Assembly: GCF_028583425.1 (NCBI RefSeq)
Contig: NC_072801.1
Span: 15,086,001 to 15,150,000 of the forward strand
DNA length: 64,000 bases
Direction of reading: 5' to 3'
Origin: Eublepharis macularius
Taxonomy: Eukaryota; Chordata; Lepidosauria; Squamata; Eublepharidae
Of the stretch, positions 47,241 to 58,317 are shown piece by piece. How positions within the stretch are numbered: the first letter of the stretch is position 1; the number at the start of each line of letters is the position of its first letter. Under the pieces are notes generated by a model, which worked only from the letters and a program-made list of their open reading frames with translations, made no database searches and had not been told where the DNA came from. The position numbers were made by a program, and so were the translations under genes.

Positions 47241-47730
47241 CTATTTGCCATATACCTCAACAGGAAGTGTGCATGGTAGTGCTCAAGGGCAGGGAAGGGA
47301 AAGGGCTTTCTCGGAGTCACCTTTCGGATTCCTTGGTCAGGCACCCTCCTGTATGCATTGCTCCCTCTGCCCCTTATGACTCTTAACACCCAGCAAGATA
47401 ATGAGGGGCGGATGCTCGGCAATCGTAATAGTCCCTTACTGGCTGAGGCAGGCCCAGTTTGCCGCTCTGTTTCAAATGGTACAGGGCAGAACCCACCATT
47501 TCCCCCTAACCCCAGACCTGCTACAGGATGGTGTGGTTTTCCACCATGACCTGGACACTTAAAACTGATAGCCTGGTTCGTCTCTCCCTTGAATTCGTTT
47601 TTTCCTCCCCGGTTCAAAAGGTCCTGTTAGAGGCTAGGAAAACATCCACCAGGAAATCTTAACTAGTCAAATGGAAAATATTTTCTCCCTGGGCCAAAGA
47701 AAACAATCTGAACCCTGTCTCTGCCTGAGA

Positions 47731-48325
47731 TCCAGAGGAGTTAGCCGTGTTAGTCTGTAGTAGCAAAATCGAAAAGAGTCCAGTAGCACCTTTAAGACTA
47801 ACCAACTTTACTGTAGCATAAGCTTTCGAGAATCACATTCTCTTCGTCAGATGCATGGAGGGTAAGAAGAAACTGGTCAGATATATAGGTGGAGAGGGAA
47901 GGGGGGAGTAGATGCAATCAGTTGCTTCTGATAATGGACAAGAGTCCAGCAGCACCTTTAAGACTAACCAAAGAGTGATGAAGAGAACTGTGATTCTTGA
48001 AAGCTTATGCTACAGTAAAGTTGGTTAGTCTTAAAGGTGCTACTGGACTCTTTTCGATTTTGCTACTACAGGCTAACACGGCTAACTTCTCTGGATCTTC
48101 TGATAATGAAATCAGTTACTTCTGATAATGAGATAACCATTCATAGTCCCTATTCAATCCAAGCTTTACTGAGTCAAATTTACATATGAATTCCAATTCA
48201 GCAGCTTCCCGCTGGATTCTGTTTTTGAAAGGTTTCCGTCTCTGCCTGATTGCCCTCCATTTTACACTATTTGGTCCAGTTAAAAGGACCAAGGTTTGAC
48301 TAATTCTTCCATTAAGGTTCACCTT
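47731..48325 (-). mobile_element. Penelope-like remnant with inverted tails
   Basis: 47731-47870 is a minus-strand tail (GAGTCCAGTAGCACCTTTAA, TAAGCTTTCGAGAATCACAT). 47965-48098 is the same tail in + orientation (CTTAAAGGTGCTACTGGACT). 48116-48325 on the minus strand encodes RREAAELEFICKF-like sequence equivalent to AEIEFICKFGRID downstream of the GIY-YIG copy near 34500. It sits inside the DIRS recombinase region. Confidence 0.6.
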
Positions 48326-48906
48326 GCAGCCATTTTGTCCTACTATGACAAGATAAGTGGGAAATTTCTCTGCCTAGCCAGAATGCAAGTCCTTCCTTAG
48401 AGGTTTGGCAAAGCTGTATCTTCCAGCATCAAGGCCTATTCCCCAGTGGTCTCACTCCTTGGTTCTCACCTCAGTCATGCATAAACATTTCGAGCCTCTA
48501 GCTGTGTGCTCCCTTAAAGTACTGGCAGCTAATACAACTTTGCTAGTGGCTAGGAGTGTGAGTGAATTGCAAGCTCTGAGAGAGAGCCCTCCTTTCATTA
48601 ACATGTCCCAGGCAAAGCAATTCTCCATCCGGGCCTCCCTTTTCTTCCAAAGGTTGTCTCTTCTTTTTATTTGAAGCAGGACATTGTCTTACTGGTATTC
48701 TTTCCTATACCTAACGATGATCCAGAGAGATTTTTTCCCCACCCTGGATGTTAAACGTGCTCTGTGCTTCTATTTGGACAGAACAGCTCCCTTCTGAAAG
48801 GACCCTAATTCCTTTGTCTTGTTTAAAGGCCGCCAAAAGGGCCAGAAAGTGTCCTCACAGACTATTCAAGTTGGATAGTGGACTTGTTATAAGCAGTTCA
48901 AGCAAC

Positions 48907-49156
48907 CAACAACAACAACAACAACATTCGATTTATATACTGCCCTTCAGGACAACTTAATGCCCACTCAGAGTGGTTTACAAAGTATGCTACTATTATC
49001 CCCACAACAAAACACCCTGTGAGGTGGGTGGGGCTGAGAGAGCTCCAGAGAGCTGTGACTAGCCCAAGGTCACCCAGCTGGCTTCAAGCGGAGGAGTGGG
49101 GAATCAAACCTGGCTCTCCAGGTTAGAGTCCCGCACTCTTAACCACTACACCAAAC
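48907..49156 (-). mobile_element. tRNA-derived SINE
   Basis: Same family as 12586-12905, without the 53-bp stub. It has a GTTGTTGTTGTTGTTG tail (ACAACA repeats on the + strand), TATAAATCGAATG, and on the minus strand GGTGTAGTGGTTAAGAGTGC (A box). It is inserted in the DIRS recombinase sequence. Confidence 0.87.
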
Positions 49157-49531
49157 ATTACATAAGAGCACATTCTATGAGGGCTCAGTCCATCTCATTG
49201 GCCTTCAAACTGGGCATCCCTCTGGTCAAATTGTGTAAGGTGGCCACCTGGTATGTTCACATTCATCAAGCATTATGCCATTGATGTAGACTCCAGAAGG
49301 GCCACAGCTGTCGGCAAGGCCGTCTGGAAGAGTCTCTTCCATTAAAGAGCTTCATGCCCTCCTCCTGGGTAAGTTAGCTTGCTAACCTCCGATGTGGTAC
49401 TGCACAGAAGATACAACGATTCTTACCTGTAACTGTTTTTCATCAAGTAGTCTTCTGTGCAGGCACACATCCCTCCCTCCTTCCTTGCCATGAACTCTTT
49501 TTTCCTACCTTCCTTTTGCATCAGCAGCTTA

Positions 49532-49765
49532 GAGCCAAGCTACAAGTGATGCCTGACACAGGTTGGACGTTTGTCAGCTTCCCTCAAGTTTTGATGGGAA
49601 ATGTAGGCATCCTGGTCTTGCAGCTTGGCTCTCCATCTGCTGTCCAATGGACTTTTCAACTGTCACTTGTCCAACATTCCGCCAAGCTGCCTACATTTCC
49701 CATCAAAACGTGAGGGAAGCTGACAAGTGTCCAACCTGTGTCAGGTGTCACTTGTAGTTTGGCCC
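49532..49765. mobile_element. Harbinger-like hairpin MITE with extra internal segment
   Basis: The ends GAGCCAAGCTACAAGTGATG and CTTGTAGTTTGGCCC have perfect TTA duplications (49529-49531, 49766-49768). The centre carries about 40 bp (TGCTGTCCAATGGACTTTTC) not in the 15511 copy. It sits exactly at the inner edge of the right DIRS terminal repeat. Confidence 0.85.
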
Positions 49766-49926
49766 TTAGAGAACTGAGGGAGGGAGCTGCTTGCCCAGCC
49801 TTTTATAGCTGTACTCGAGGGGGAAGCACGCCAAAAGGCTAGGCGAGCATCTTGTGCATCTACGAGTTTTAGAACATTCATGGCTGGCCTGCGCATGTGT
49901 AGATCCCATGTGTCTATACAGAAGAC
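49766..49926 (-). repeat. right inverted terminal repeat of the DIRS-like element
   Basis: Mirror of 45052-45230. It contains GAACTGAGGGAGGGAGCTGC, TTTTATAGCTGTACTCGAGG and ATGGCTGGCCTGCGCATGTG. It is duplicated again at 50482-50636. Confidence 0.65.
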
Positions 49927-50440
49927 CACTCAATGTAATTCTCTGTCTGGTGAATAGATGTAAAAGCATTAGCCTGTATTTTATATTGTAGGCAGTCATG
50001 ATGAGGCTTGAAAAAGCAATGCGAAACGGGCTGTGATAAGGCTGTCGCACCCGTTGCCAACAGCCCAGGAGAGTGTTTTTCTATCTTCAGCTCTCCTAGG
50101 GGCGTGTCCTCCCACCGTCAAATACTGACGGGAGTTTTCCTGCAGAGAAAAGGAAAAGAAGAAACCGGATCATCATATGGTTATGTTACAAAAACTGTGG
50201 AACTCACCAGCGTTGTTTCTCCAGTGACAATTTATTGATAATAATCGGGACATTGTCTGATTGTGAATACTGATATTAGGCATTGGTTAAATAATTCTCA
50301 GAGAGCTTGGATTATTAAGAGCTATAATATTTATTGGGATTTTTTGCAGTTTGCACTTTCACTGACATATTAAATTTATACTTTATATACAGTGGTCTCT
50401 TAGGACTGTGTGTTTGAATGGGGTCTTCCGTGTATACTTG

Positions 50441-50636
50441 AAGTGTCTAACTAGTGTCAGGTGTCACTTGTAGTTTGGCCCTTAGCGAACTGAGGGAGGG
50501 AGCTGCTTGCCCGGCCTTTTATAGCTGTACTTGAGGGGGAAGCACGCAAAAAGGCTAGGCGAGCATCTTGTGCATCTAGGAGAACATTCATGGCGGGCCT
50601 GCGCATGTGTAGATCCCATGTGTCTACACAGAAGAC
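50441..50636. repeat. second copy of the MITE end plus DIRS right end
   Basis: 50441-50481 repeats the last ~40 bp of the Harbinger-like MITE at 49532-49765, including the unusual TTGTAGTTTGGCCCTTAG junction. 50482-50636 repeats the DIRS right terminus, with a 7-bp deletion (AGTTTTAG) and other small differences. Both parts were therefore copied together, about 500 bp downstream. Confidence 0.8.
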
Positions 50637-50781
50637 CACTCAGTGAACAAACAACATTCGCAGTGCAACCTTTTCCTTGATTTGGATTTTAGATGTTTTT
50701 TAGCGTGGAATATTTTAACCTTAGTCAACAGCATATAGTTTCCAGCTCAAACTACTGTTCCAAATTGCTTGCTAAACTCAG

Positions 50782-50930
50782 GCCGTTTCCACACTGCTTA
50801 CCGGCCAGGGAACATCGCGCCAAGCTCTCGGAACGACAGCGTCTTCCTGGCCGAAATTGCGCCAAGAATATGCTGTTGTTCTGGGAGTTTGGCACGATGT
50901 TCCGTGGCCGGTAAGCAGTGTGAAAACGGC
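50782..50930. mobile_element. CpG-rich palindromic MITE, 5-bp-duplication family, copy 4
   Basis: A 149-bp element. The ends GCCGTTTCCACACTGCTTAC and GTAAGCAGTGTGAAAACGGC are perfect 20-bp inverted repeats. Flanks CTCAG and CCCAG match at 4 of 5. The interior (CATCGCGCCAAGCTCTCGG, AAATTGCGCC) is shorter and less palindromic than in copies 1-3. Confidence 0.8.
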
Positions 50931-51613
50931 CCCAGTTCCATCTGCGCTGTCAGACTTGTGATTGCTGACTTAATGCTGGCATCTTGCAGGGTGTCCTCTC
51001 ATCCAGTGGTTTAAAAGAGAGATTTGCTGGTACTGCATCTTAAAAATAATCTTCCGTTGCAGAAAACGATTTCCCCAAATCTGGCAAGATCAGATGAGCC
51101 CAACTAGAGAAAAATAGCTGGTAAAAAAATGCCCCCTGGCAGCATTGTTGCTTTGTCACCAGGGAGCATTTGCTAGGTTATCTCCTAGAGAAAGACAATT
51201 GAAATGAGATGGGATGGGGTCAGGGAGGGAAATGTGATTGTGCCGGAGGTGTGAATCCTGAGCATGCCAAAAGTGTGGATGTTAATTTCGCTAGCAACCG
51301 CGTGATTTTTGGCTGGTCGTGTTAAAGTTGTCATCTTCTTGTACTAGGAAAATGCCAAAGGAAACATGGTTTTTAGCCAGCCAAAGAGACATTGAATGCT
51401 AATTACTATTCTTGTGTGTTATCTGGCTGCGTTTGTCATCCCGCCCAATGCCAAGTGACAGGAATATCAGTTGCTTGCTTGATGTACAACAACGTTAGTA
51501 TAATGAGGAAAAGCTGCCTGTGCTGCCTTCGTTATGAGATGCCTATCTTGTAGCAGTTATAGTTATCATATGATCTGTGTCTGATACCTTAATTAGAATA
51601 AAATGATGATGAT

Positions 51614-52335
51614 GAGAAGCAGTGTAGTACAGTGGATAGTTTCAGGCTGGAAATCAAGATGACAACCCCTCAAGCCCTTGGAGGGCTGTCATATAGAGGA
51701 TGGCATGGAGTTGTTTTCCGCTGCCCCAGAAGGTCGGACCACAACCAACGGCTTGGAATTAAATTAAAATTGTTTTCAGCTAAACATTAGGAAGAACTTT
51801 CTGACAGAGTGGTCCCTCCGTGGAACTGGCTTCCTCGGGAGGTGGTGGGCTCTCCTTCTTTGGAGCTTTTTAAGCAGAGGCTAGCTGGCCATCTGATAGC
51901 AATGCTGATTCTGTGAATCTAGGCAGATCATGAGAGGGAGGGCAGGAAGGGCTACATCATTGCTTAGTTCTTGTGGCCCCTTCTTATATGCCCAGGGTAA
52001 GGCCGATTGCTACCTTGGAGTCAGGAAGCAATTTTCCCCAGGCCAGATGGCTAGGGATCCTGGAGGTGTTTTGCCATCTTCTAGGCACGGAGCAGGGGTC
52101 ACTGGGCGTATGGAGGGAGATAGTTGTGAATTTCCTGCATTGTGCAGGTGGTTGGACTAGATGAACTAGAGGTCCCTTCCAACCCTATGATTCTAGGTTC
52201 AAACTCCGGTTTAATGGATGACTTCGGGCAGACGTTCTTCTCAGCCTAACCTACCTCACAAGGTTTTTGTGAGGATAAAATGAGGGAGGCATGAAAAATG
52301 CCTGTAGCCCTTAGCTTTTTGAAGAAAGGATGGAA
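51614..52335 (+). mobile_element. tRNA-derived SINE split by a CR1-type LINE tail
   Basis: A SINE head lies at 51619-51660 (GCAGTGTAGTACAGTGGATA). After a break its B box and body resume at 52194-52330 (GGTTCAAACTCC, CTACCTCACAAGG). Between them, 51663-52193 is a CR1 3' end: AACATTAGGAAGAACTTTCT, GGTGGTGGGCTCTCC, CATTGTGCAGGTGGTTGGAC and CCAACCCTATGATTCTAG. Confidence 0.75.
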
Positions 52336-52887
52336 TAAAATAAAATGTGACGGAACAGGAAAGTATAAACTGTTGGAGAACTGGGAACATGTCTGGAGTT
52401 GGGAAATGACTTGCCTTTGCTTGGTGGCTGCTGTGAACAGGGCAAGACGGAAGCCTGTATCTGCTTCTCCTTGAATTGCTTAAAGAGATGGCCAGGGATG
52501 GTGGCATGCAAAACGGGCCTCCTCCCAACCCGACTGTTGAGCTGGTGATTTGCACCAAGGTGTCCTGTCCAACAAGGCCAGTTGCAGGCTATGAGAGGTG
52601 GGGGCGGGGAGGAGACCAGCCCCAGGATTTTCATGCAGCCTCAAGGATGTATTGGGATCTTCTTGATCTCTGCTCCGGTATGGTCATCAGTCGGGCCCTG
52701 CGTTTGAGCAAAGCCGGCCTACTTCATCTTTGTGGGGGAAGTTCATAGCTGAAGCAGAAAAATGTGATTTGTAGGATTTCTTTTCCAGGGTAGAACAGTT
52801 GTGTTGAGGGGGGAAGTCGTTGCATAAACATGACAGTGTGGAAGAAGCAGTAAACTGGTGGGCACATTGCCTATATAATGTGCACTA

Positions 52888-53122
52888 GGGTTGCCAGGTC
52901 CCCTTATCCTCCCGCCTGTGTGGTGATGTCACTTCCGGCAACGTCACTTCCGGTGACGGCACTGTGCAAGCGCAAGGGGTGCGCCTGCTTCACAGCAGGC
53001 CAATTTGGGCTTCAAATGGGCCCAATTCGGCCCATTTGGGGCCCAAATCGACCCGCGGTGAAGTGCAGGAGTGCTCCCGGGGTGGCACGATGACATCAGT
53101 GATGTCACACTGCCCCTAATGT
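52888..53122. repeat. GC-rich repeat fragment with internal inverted motifs
   Basis: It starts GGGTTGCCAGGTCCCC, then has TGATGTCACTTCCGGCAACG and ACGTCACTTCCGGTGACGG, a run of GGCCCAATTCGGCCCATTTG inverted motifs, and ends ATGACATCAGTGATGTCACA. It looks like part of an interspersed element; I cannot define its ends or family. Confidence 0.4.
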
Positions 53123-54814
53123 GCACACTTGGTTATGACAAAAGCAATTCTAATGCACATTTGCATTTACAAAAGTCATATTTTGAGGAGCTTGGCTTTT
53201 TTCAAGTGCAGCATGTTTTTATTGCATGCTCTGTGTATCTTCACAGAATTAACCAGTTCCCCTACCCCCCACTTTTTTTGCATTTCCTACGACCTCGGTG
53301 TGTCCCATGCCCTCTCTTTGCTGACTTCAGACAGCAAAGATCTCTGGGTGATGATGCGTTGCAGTGCTCTAAATCTTATCCTCATTTGGTTGCACAGCAG
53401 GAAGTGCTGATAAGGATTGGTTAATTGATTCAGGTGGGTTTTTTTTACAAAAAATTCTTGTCGTGCCTTGATTATGAGCTCTTCACACAGCCCCAGAAGC
53501 TAAACAGCAGCTATTTATAGGCTCCAGTAAAGATGATTATGACTGACCTTTTGCAATATGGTGTCTCCTTGAGGGTCTTTGGCAGTGGGATGTTCCCACA
53601 TAAGAGGAGGCAGCATGCTGTGCTTTAGGTTCTGGCTAATTCCTTTTGCCTTCAGTAGGAGTCTGAACATTTGTGGAGAGGGAAATAGGGCATGCAAGTT
53701 AGACAGACAGTATGCCCCACTGCTCCCCATTCCTGCCCCGATTGCAGTCAGTTCTGTTGAGGTTCTGAGCAAACATCTAACAAGATTTTGCCCTGAGGTG
53801 GCAAATGGAATGTAGCTTCAGTTCTGCTCACAGCTAATTTTGGGAAAGGAAGGACTGGACAAGACAAAAAAAGTCCTGGTGTGGATCTGTGAAATTTCAC
53901 AGATCCGTAACTCTCCAGATAATTTCTTCCATTGTTAAAACTGGAAAAACAGACAAAAATCCTTATTGAAATTTTATGACTGGATCATGCACTTGCCTTT
54001 GTTCTTCAGTTTAGGTGTGATAAATTGTTGCCTATAGCTGGGCAAATTTAAATATCACTTGTCTAGAAGTGGGCAGTCTTCCCTCTCACCCTACTGGAGT
54101 TTATCTTGATGCTTTAAGTACAATACAGTACATTACAGCACTCTCCAAAGTGTGCATGCATTCTTAACTGAACCTGCTGTATTTCCTGCCTCCCCAATCG
54201 TGTCATTGGTGCAGAGAGGCAGCCGGTCGCCTGTGCCTCAACCTCAACATAGTTCTGTGTCCAGCTATGCCCATGGACTTGAAATCCCCCCCAATAGGTA
54301 ATGCAGATGTTGAACTCCTCCCCTTCTGGTATCTGTGTCCCTGAAGTCTGTATCCTGTGCAACAGCACTTCTTGCTCTCATTTTTGTTTTGGTCATGCCA
54401 AAGCAGTGAGATTTTCATGCTGTAATTCCTGTGGCATTTCTGCCCTTCTTTGTAAGGCTGGCTCTTCAGAAACTTTAGGTCATGTGCCTCTTTGCCCAAC
54501 TTGCATTTTGACAGATGTTTCTCACCACTTGGATGGCCTCGGGCATGTGGTTCTTCCACTACTGAAAGTACAGATGTGTCCATAGGCAATAACAGAAGCA
54601 GTCCTTCTGGTCAATCAGTAGGCCATCTCTTCCTTTTAAGTTATTTGTTTGACATTGGCAGATCCAGATGCTTAAGGAAATGTAGAGCTTCGCGTGGTGC
54701 TTAGTGTGTCAGGCCCTGCCCTCTGCTCCTGTCTCTGGTACCCGAGGCACTCTTGGTGTCTGGGTGCATTCTTATCCCTGTTGACTGATATGACATTAAA
54801 TTTGTCTACCTTCA

Positions 54815-55245
54815 TTGGAAGATTGGACTGGAAAGATGATGGACTTAGCTGAGATGGCAGCGTTAATCAGAGACAAAACACTTCCTATATTCATGGCAAA
54901 TTGGAAACCCTTTATGGACTATCTGCGAGAGACAAAGAAAAATGAGTTAATGATTTGTGCTTTTGATTTTTAAGAATAAAGATCTCGGCTATCAAGAAGA
55001 TGAGATATAGAAAAAAGATATTAATTAGACCACAAGCTGATTGATATTAAAGGAGGAAGTGTTTTAGGTGAAAAACTGTAATGGATTAATAATATGCTTA
55101 TTATGCTTTTTACTGTTTTTTTCCTTTGTATGTAGGCCACTGTTGGCTCCTTGTAGTTGTGTTTTTCTTATGTTTTACTTTCCTTCTTTGCTCTATCTTT
55201 TAACTTTTCTATAATAAAAATTAAAAAAATTACAAAAGAAGAAGT
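54815..55245 (+). mobile_element. L1-type LINE 3' end
   Basis: A frame reading MDLAEMAALIRDKTLPIFMA, then NWKPFMDYLRETKKNELMIC and a stop near 54971 matches the C-terminus of L1 ORF2. A short 3' UTR and AATAAAAATTAAAAAAATTA follow. It is strongly 5' truncated. Confidence 0.75.
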
Positions 55246-55944
55246 TGTCATTATGGCCATTAATAGTCTACCAGCGAATCTACTCCCCTTCTAGTGCCAT
55301 CTTTAAAAATTAACATTCTGTACCACTAAATGCAGAATTGCTGTTTCTTCTCAGTTCTTGTGTGAGAGCTGGCTTTTAAATTCAATCAAACAGATCAAAG
55401 ATGCTTGCAAAGGGGAAGGAACATTTGTAGAAAATGCTGTCCTGATGGGATGGTATACGGGGCTGTATGAGTAATGGAGCTGGAAGAGATAATTCTCGGG
55501 CTTCATCACAGTGAGCCTCGTAGAAAATCAGGAAAAGAGTTGAGCCTTCCCAGGTGTTAAAAAGAGAAGGCAGTTTTTGAAGAAGTTATCAGCCTTCATC
55601 CTCGGGGTGGGGGGGGGGGCAATGCTAATTGCTTTCAGACCCAAACGAAGCAAAGGTTTTTGAAAATACTGTTTCTCACATTGATCTCTATGGTGTTGTG
55701 GTGAGGAGGACAGCTTGCTATATTTCAATAGTGGATAAGGGGTAGGGTTGGTTTGGTGCTGTCTTGGCATAGTGAAGAGACATGCTAGTAGATTGAAGGA
55801 GGGCATTCTCAGCTCACTTGCCAGTGGCCCCTAATATAGAAGCTCATCTTTCATTCTGGAGGGGGAAATGTTCAAGGCACCTTTGGTATAAATAGATCTA
55901 GAGATGTTTTGGCTGGCAGGGTTTATAGATGTGATTGGTTGAAT

Positions 55945-56385
55945 TGAATTGTTCCCATATATTCCCCAGAGGACACCCCGATCAGGGGACAAACAGCTGT
56001 TGGTGGCCCCTGGCCCCAAGGAGGCCTGCCTAGCCTCGACTAGAGCCAGGGCCTTTTCAGTCCTGGCTCCCACCTGGTGGAACGCTCTGTCTGCTGAAAT
56101 CAGGGCCCAGCAGGACCTACTATCTTTTTGCCGGGCCTGCAAGACAGAGTTGTTCCGCCAGGCATATGGCTGAGGCTGGGCCTCCGCCGGCCTGCTAAAA
56201 GGGGTATATAAATCTTAACCCTCCCTGTGAAGGCGGTCCACCATCCTGTTTTAAATGTGTTGTTTTTAATTAACATGATTTTTTTAAATTGTATTTTTAA
56301 TATGTTGTTATCCGCTCTGAGCTCACTCGTGGGGAGGGCGGAATACAAATTTGAAATAAATAATAATAAATAATAATAATTAGAT
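55945..56385 (+). mobile_element. L2-like LINE 3' end
   Basis: It encodes RTPRSGDKQLLVAPGPKEAC, STRARAFSVLAPTWWNALSA and QAYG. It ends TTGTTATCCGCTCTGAGCTC, then GGGGAGGGCGGAATACAAAT and an AATAATAAATAATAATAAT tail. It is a sister of 46521-47002, truncated at a slightly different 5' point. Confidence 0.8.
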
Positions 56386-56622
56386 TTATTTAGATTTTTT
56401 TTTAAACCTTGGGGAAATGATATGTTTAATTAACCCAAACCTGTTTCTTCTTTGTATGTTAGAAAATACATACATTAATTTTGACCATTCCCGTCCTCTG
56501 CAGAATATGTACAGAAATTAAGACGTTTTCACAAATTAGGGGCTGAAATACCAGGCCGTCTGTGATCAAGCACATCTCTGCTTGCAAATTATGATCCTCC
56601 CTTGTCTTCCTTTCTTTTAAAG

Positions 56623-56816
56623 ATCACTGGACAGAAAGCCGCTGAGACCTCTGTTAGGAAAATCTCGAACTCTTCCAAGCATCCCACAGTCCCCTGTCAT
56701 AAGCCGGGTTCCTATTCTGGATTCGAAATTTTATAGAGAAGATATGCCAGAACAGAAGCAGTACAGGAATTGTGCGGCTCCTGATTGTCAAAAAGGGTGT
56801 ACAGTGCCCTCTACTG
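56623..56816 (+). CDS. coding exon 2 of the unidentified host gene
   Basis: 194 bp: one base completing a codon, 64 codons and one base over. The acceptor is a classic pyrimidine run (CCTTGTCTTCCTTTCTTTTA then AAG, to 56622) and the donor is CTG|GTAAGT. The peptide includes SLDRKPLRPLLGKSRTLPSI, PQSPVISRVPILDSKF and a Cys-containing end (NCAAPDCQKGCT). Proline-directed serine (QSP) and basic patches suggest a disordered regulatory region. Outside the exon the frame stops at 56827. Phase fits exon 1 (2/2) and exon 3 (1/1). The L2-like LINE tail ends 240 bp upstream. Confidence 0.72.
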
Positions 56817-57210
56817 GTAAGTTTCAATGAATGTAAGTAGTCTTGCTTTTCTGAGTATTTATCTAATCCTCCCCCCACCCCCCATTTAAGCCTCCACTAT
56901 GTTTCTAACATCTCAAGGAGACTTGTGTGTAATCCTTTTTTGATGAGTTCTTTAAATCACTGAATAGTATGGTTCTAAAAAATTCTGTTTCAGAAAACCA
57001 TTTTGTATTATTACAGCTCATACATTTTTTTGGGAGGGGGAGGGAGAAGGAAGGGGGCCCGTAATGAAATCTTCAAGACCTCCCGGTTCACTTCAATTTT
57101 AGCTCCTCCCACTGATCCTCAGGTACTGCCCTTGTTCCTAGACCAGGGGGTTCTTATGATACCAAGGGTGGAATATGCAGGAGGGCTTCTGTTGGAGAGG
57201 CCTATTGCTT

Positions 57211-57415
57211 TGGGAAGGGGCAGTAGCTCAGTGCATCTGTTTTGTATGGTGAAGGTCCCTGGCTCAACCCTTGGCATCCAGTGAAAAAGATCAGGCAGTA
57301 AGGGATGGGAAAGACTTTTCTGCCTTTTATCCTGGAGAGCTGTAGCTAATGAAGAGTAGGCGACAATACCCTTGATAGACCAATGTTGTGACTCAGAATA
57401 AGGCAACTGCGTGTG
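57211..57415 (+). mobile_element. tRNA-derived SINE, second family
   Basis: The head GGGAAGGGGCAGTAGCTCAG, GTGCATCTGTTTTGTATGG and GGCTCAACCC (A and B box-like) is followed by the body GATCAGGCAGTAAGGGATGG and AGAATAAGGCAACT. It differs from the 12586 and 48907 family. Confidence 0.75.
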
Positions 57416-58055
57416 TCCAGCACCTTATCTTGTCCCAGGCTGTTTGGTGACTCCTTGGAATTCCCCCTTTCCACCTTTTTCCACCTGCTGAGAGATAAAG
57501 AGAAAAAGTGTATCAGAAGTTGTTGCTACCTTTTATGGACTTCTCTTACCTTTCAAGATACCCGCTTTCCCTTGAATAGACGGCGATGCGGGGCTCCTCA
57601 ACATTTGACTCATTTGGAGATTGTGGACATTATTAACAGGAGACTATATTCAATGTTGAGAGAGTGTTTGGAGGCAACTGTCTGTTGTAGGAGGTATATG
57701 TTGTTTCCTGTGTTGATTCAGTATGATGGATTCTTGAATTGTATATATGTACATATTTGAATTTTGTAATTCACTGAGCACTTCTTATAAAACTGATTGT
57801 GAAATTATTGATTGTTTATTAGGCATCATTAGATACTATTAGGATCATTTCACCAAGTGTTTTTTTGTATTTTCGCTATTTTAGAAGAGGCAATACTTAC
57901 TTATTTTATAGAAGAGGCAGCAGACCTTGGTTTTGTTTTAAGAAAGGAGGAGCTTTACAGGAGTTTCCGCTTCATGATTTTCACAGGGACGCTTCCGTGT
58001 AGACAAGAAGACAGTGTGTCTTTGAGCATCATGGAGAGGTGAGGTGGGGAAGAGT

Positions 58056-58317
58056 CAGGGCTTTTTTTCAGCTGAAACGCGGTGGAACGGAGTTCCGGAA
58101 CCTCTTGAAAATGGTCACATGGCTGGTGGCCCCGCCCCCTGATCTCCAGACAGAGGGGAGTTGAGATTGCCCTCCGTGCTGCCGAGCAGCGCGGAGGGCA
58201 ATCTCAACTCCCCTCTGTCTGGAGATCAGGGGGCGGGGCCACCAGCTATGTGACCATTTTCTCCGAGGGCAACCCACTGAGTTCCGCCACCTCTTTTCCC
58301 AGGAAAAAAAAGCCCTG
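58056..58317 (+). mobile_element. hAT-type hairpin MITE, copy 9
   Basis: A 262-bp element with perfect 8-bp duplications (GGAAGAGT at 58048-58055 and 58318-58325). It has a nearly complete hairpin whose turn is GTGCTGCCGAGCAGCGCG near 58185. Confidence 0.94.

Larger units (their letters stand above)
47600..49345 (+). pseudogene. DIRS-like tyrosine recombinase, broken
   Basis: Pieces in order: a start resembling the SAM-like N-terminus (LEARKTSTRKS, WKIFSPWAKENNLNPVS, to 47730); after the Penelope-like insertion, FLRGLAKLYLPASRPIPQWS (near 48395), FEPLAVCSLKVLAANTTLLV, then TLDVKRALCFYLDRTAPF and FVLFKGRQKGQKVSSQTI (48745-48880); after the SINE, STWYVHIHQALCH-type sequence equal in another frame to FIKHYAIDVDSRRATAVGKA (49255-49320), which holds the region of the catalytic Tyr. 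Several frameshifts and stops. The enzyme would integrate circular DNA by site-specific recombination. Confidence 0.55.
45052..49926 (+). mobile_element. DIRS-like (tyrosine recombinase) retroelement, degraded and nested
   Basis: The ends are inverted repeats of each other (45052-45230 and 49766-49926). Between them lie, in order, broken reverse-transcriptase-end/RNase H and tyrosine-recombinase coding stretches, the DIRS layout. It is interrupted by an L2 LINE tail, a Penelope-like remnant, a tRNA SINE and Harbinger-like MITEs near both ends. The reverse-transcriptase core between 45460 and 46080 is not recognisable. Sequence to the left of 45052 (44935-45050) may belong to another, inverted fragment. 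DIRS elements integrate by a recombinase and make no target duplication, so none is expected. Confidence 0.6.
20046..56622 (+). other. intron 1 (inferred)
   Basis: Joined by phase and splice sites to exon 2. It holds most of the mobile elements listed here. Stretches with nothing I can support as a gene include 20710-21265, 21611-22900, 25931-26500, 26950-27360, 28210-29540, 31155-32360, 32560-33140, 35350-36390, 37350-38295, 38450-40970, 41515-42655, 43715-44930, 45460-46080, 49930-50440, 50940-51610, 52335-52885, 53130-54810 and 55250-55940. Some of these look like old diverged repeats; others look unique. Confidence 0.5.
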
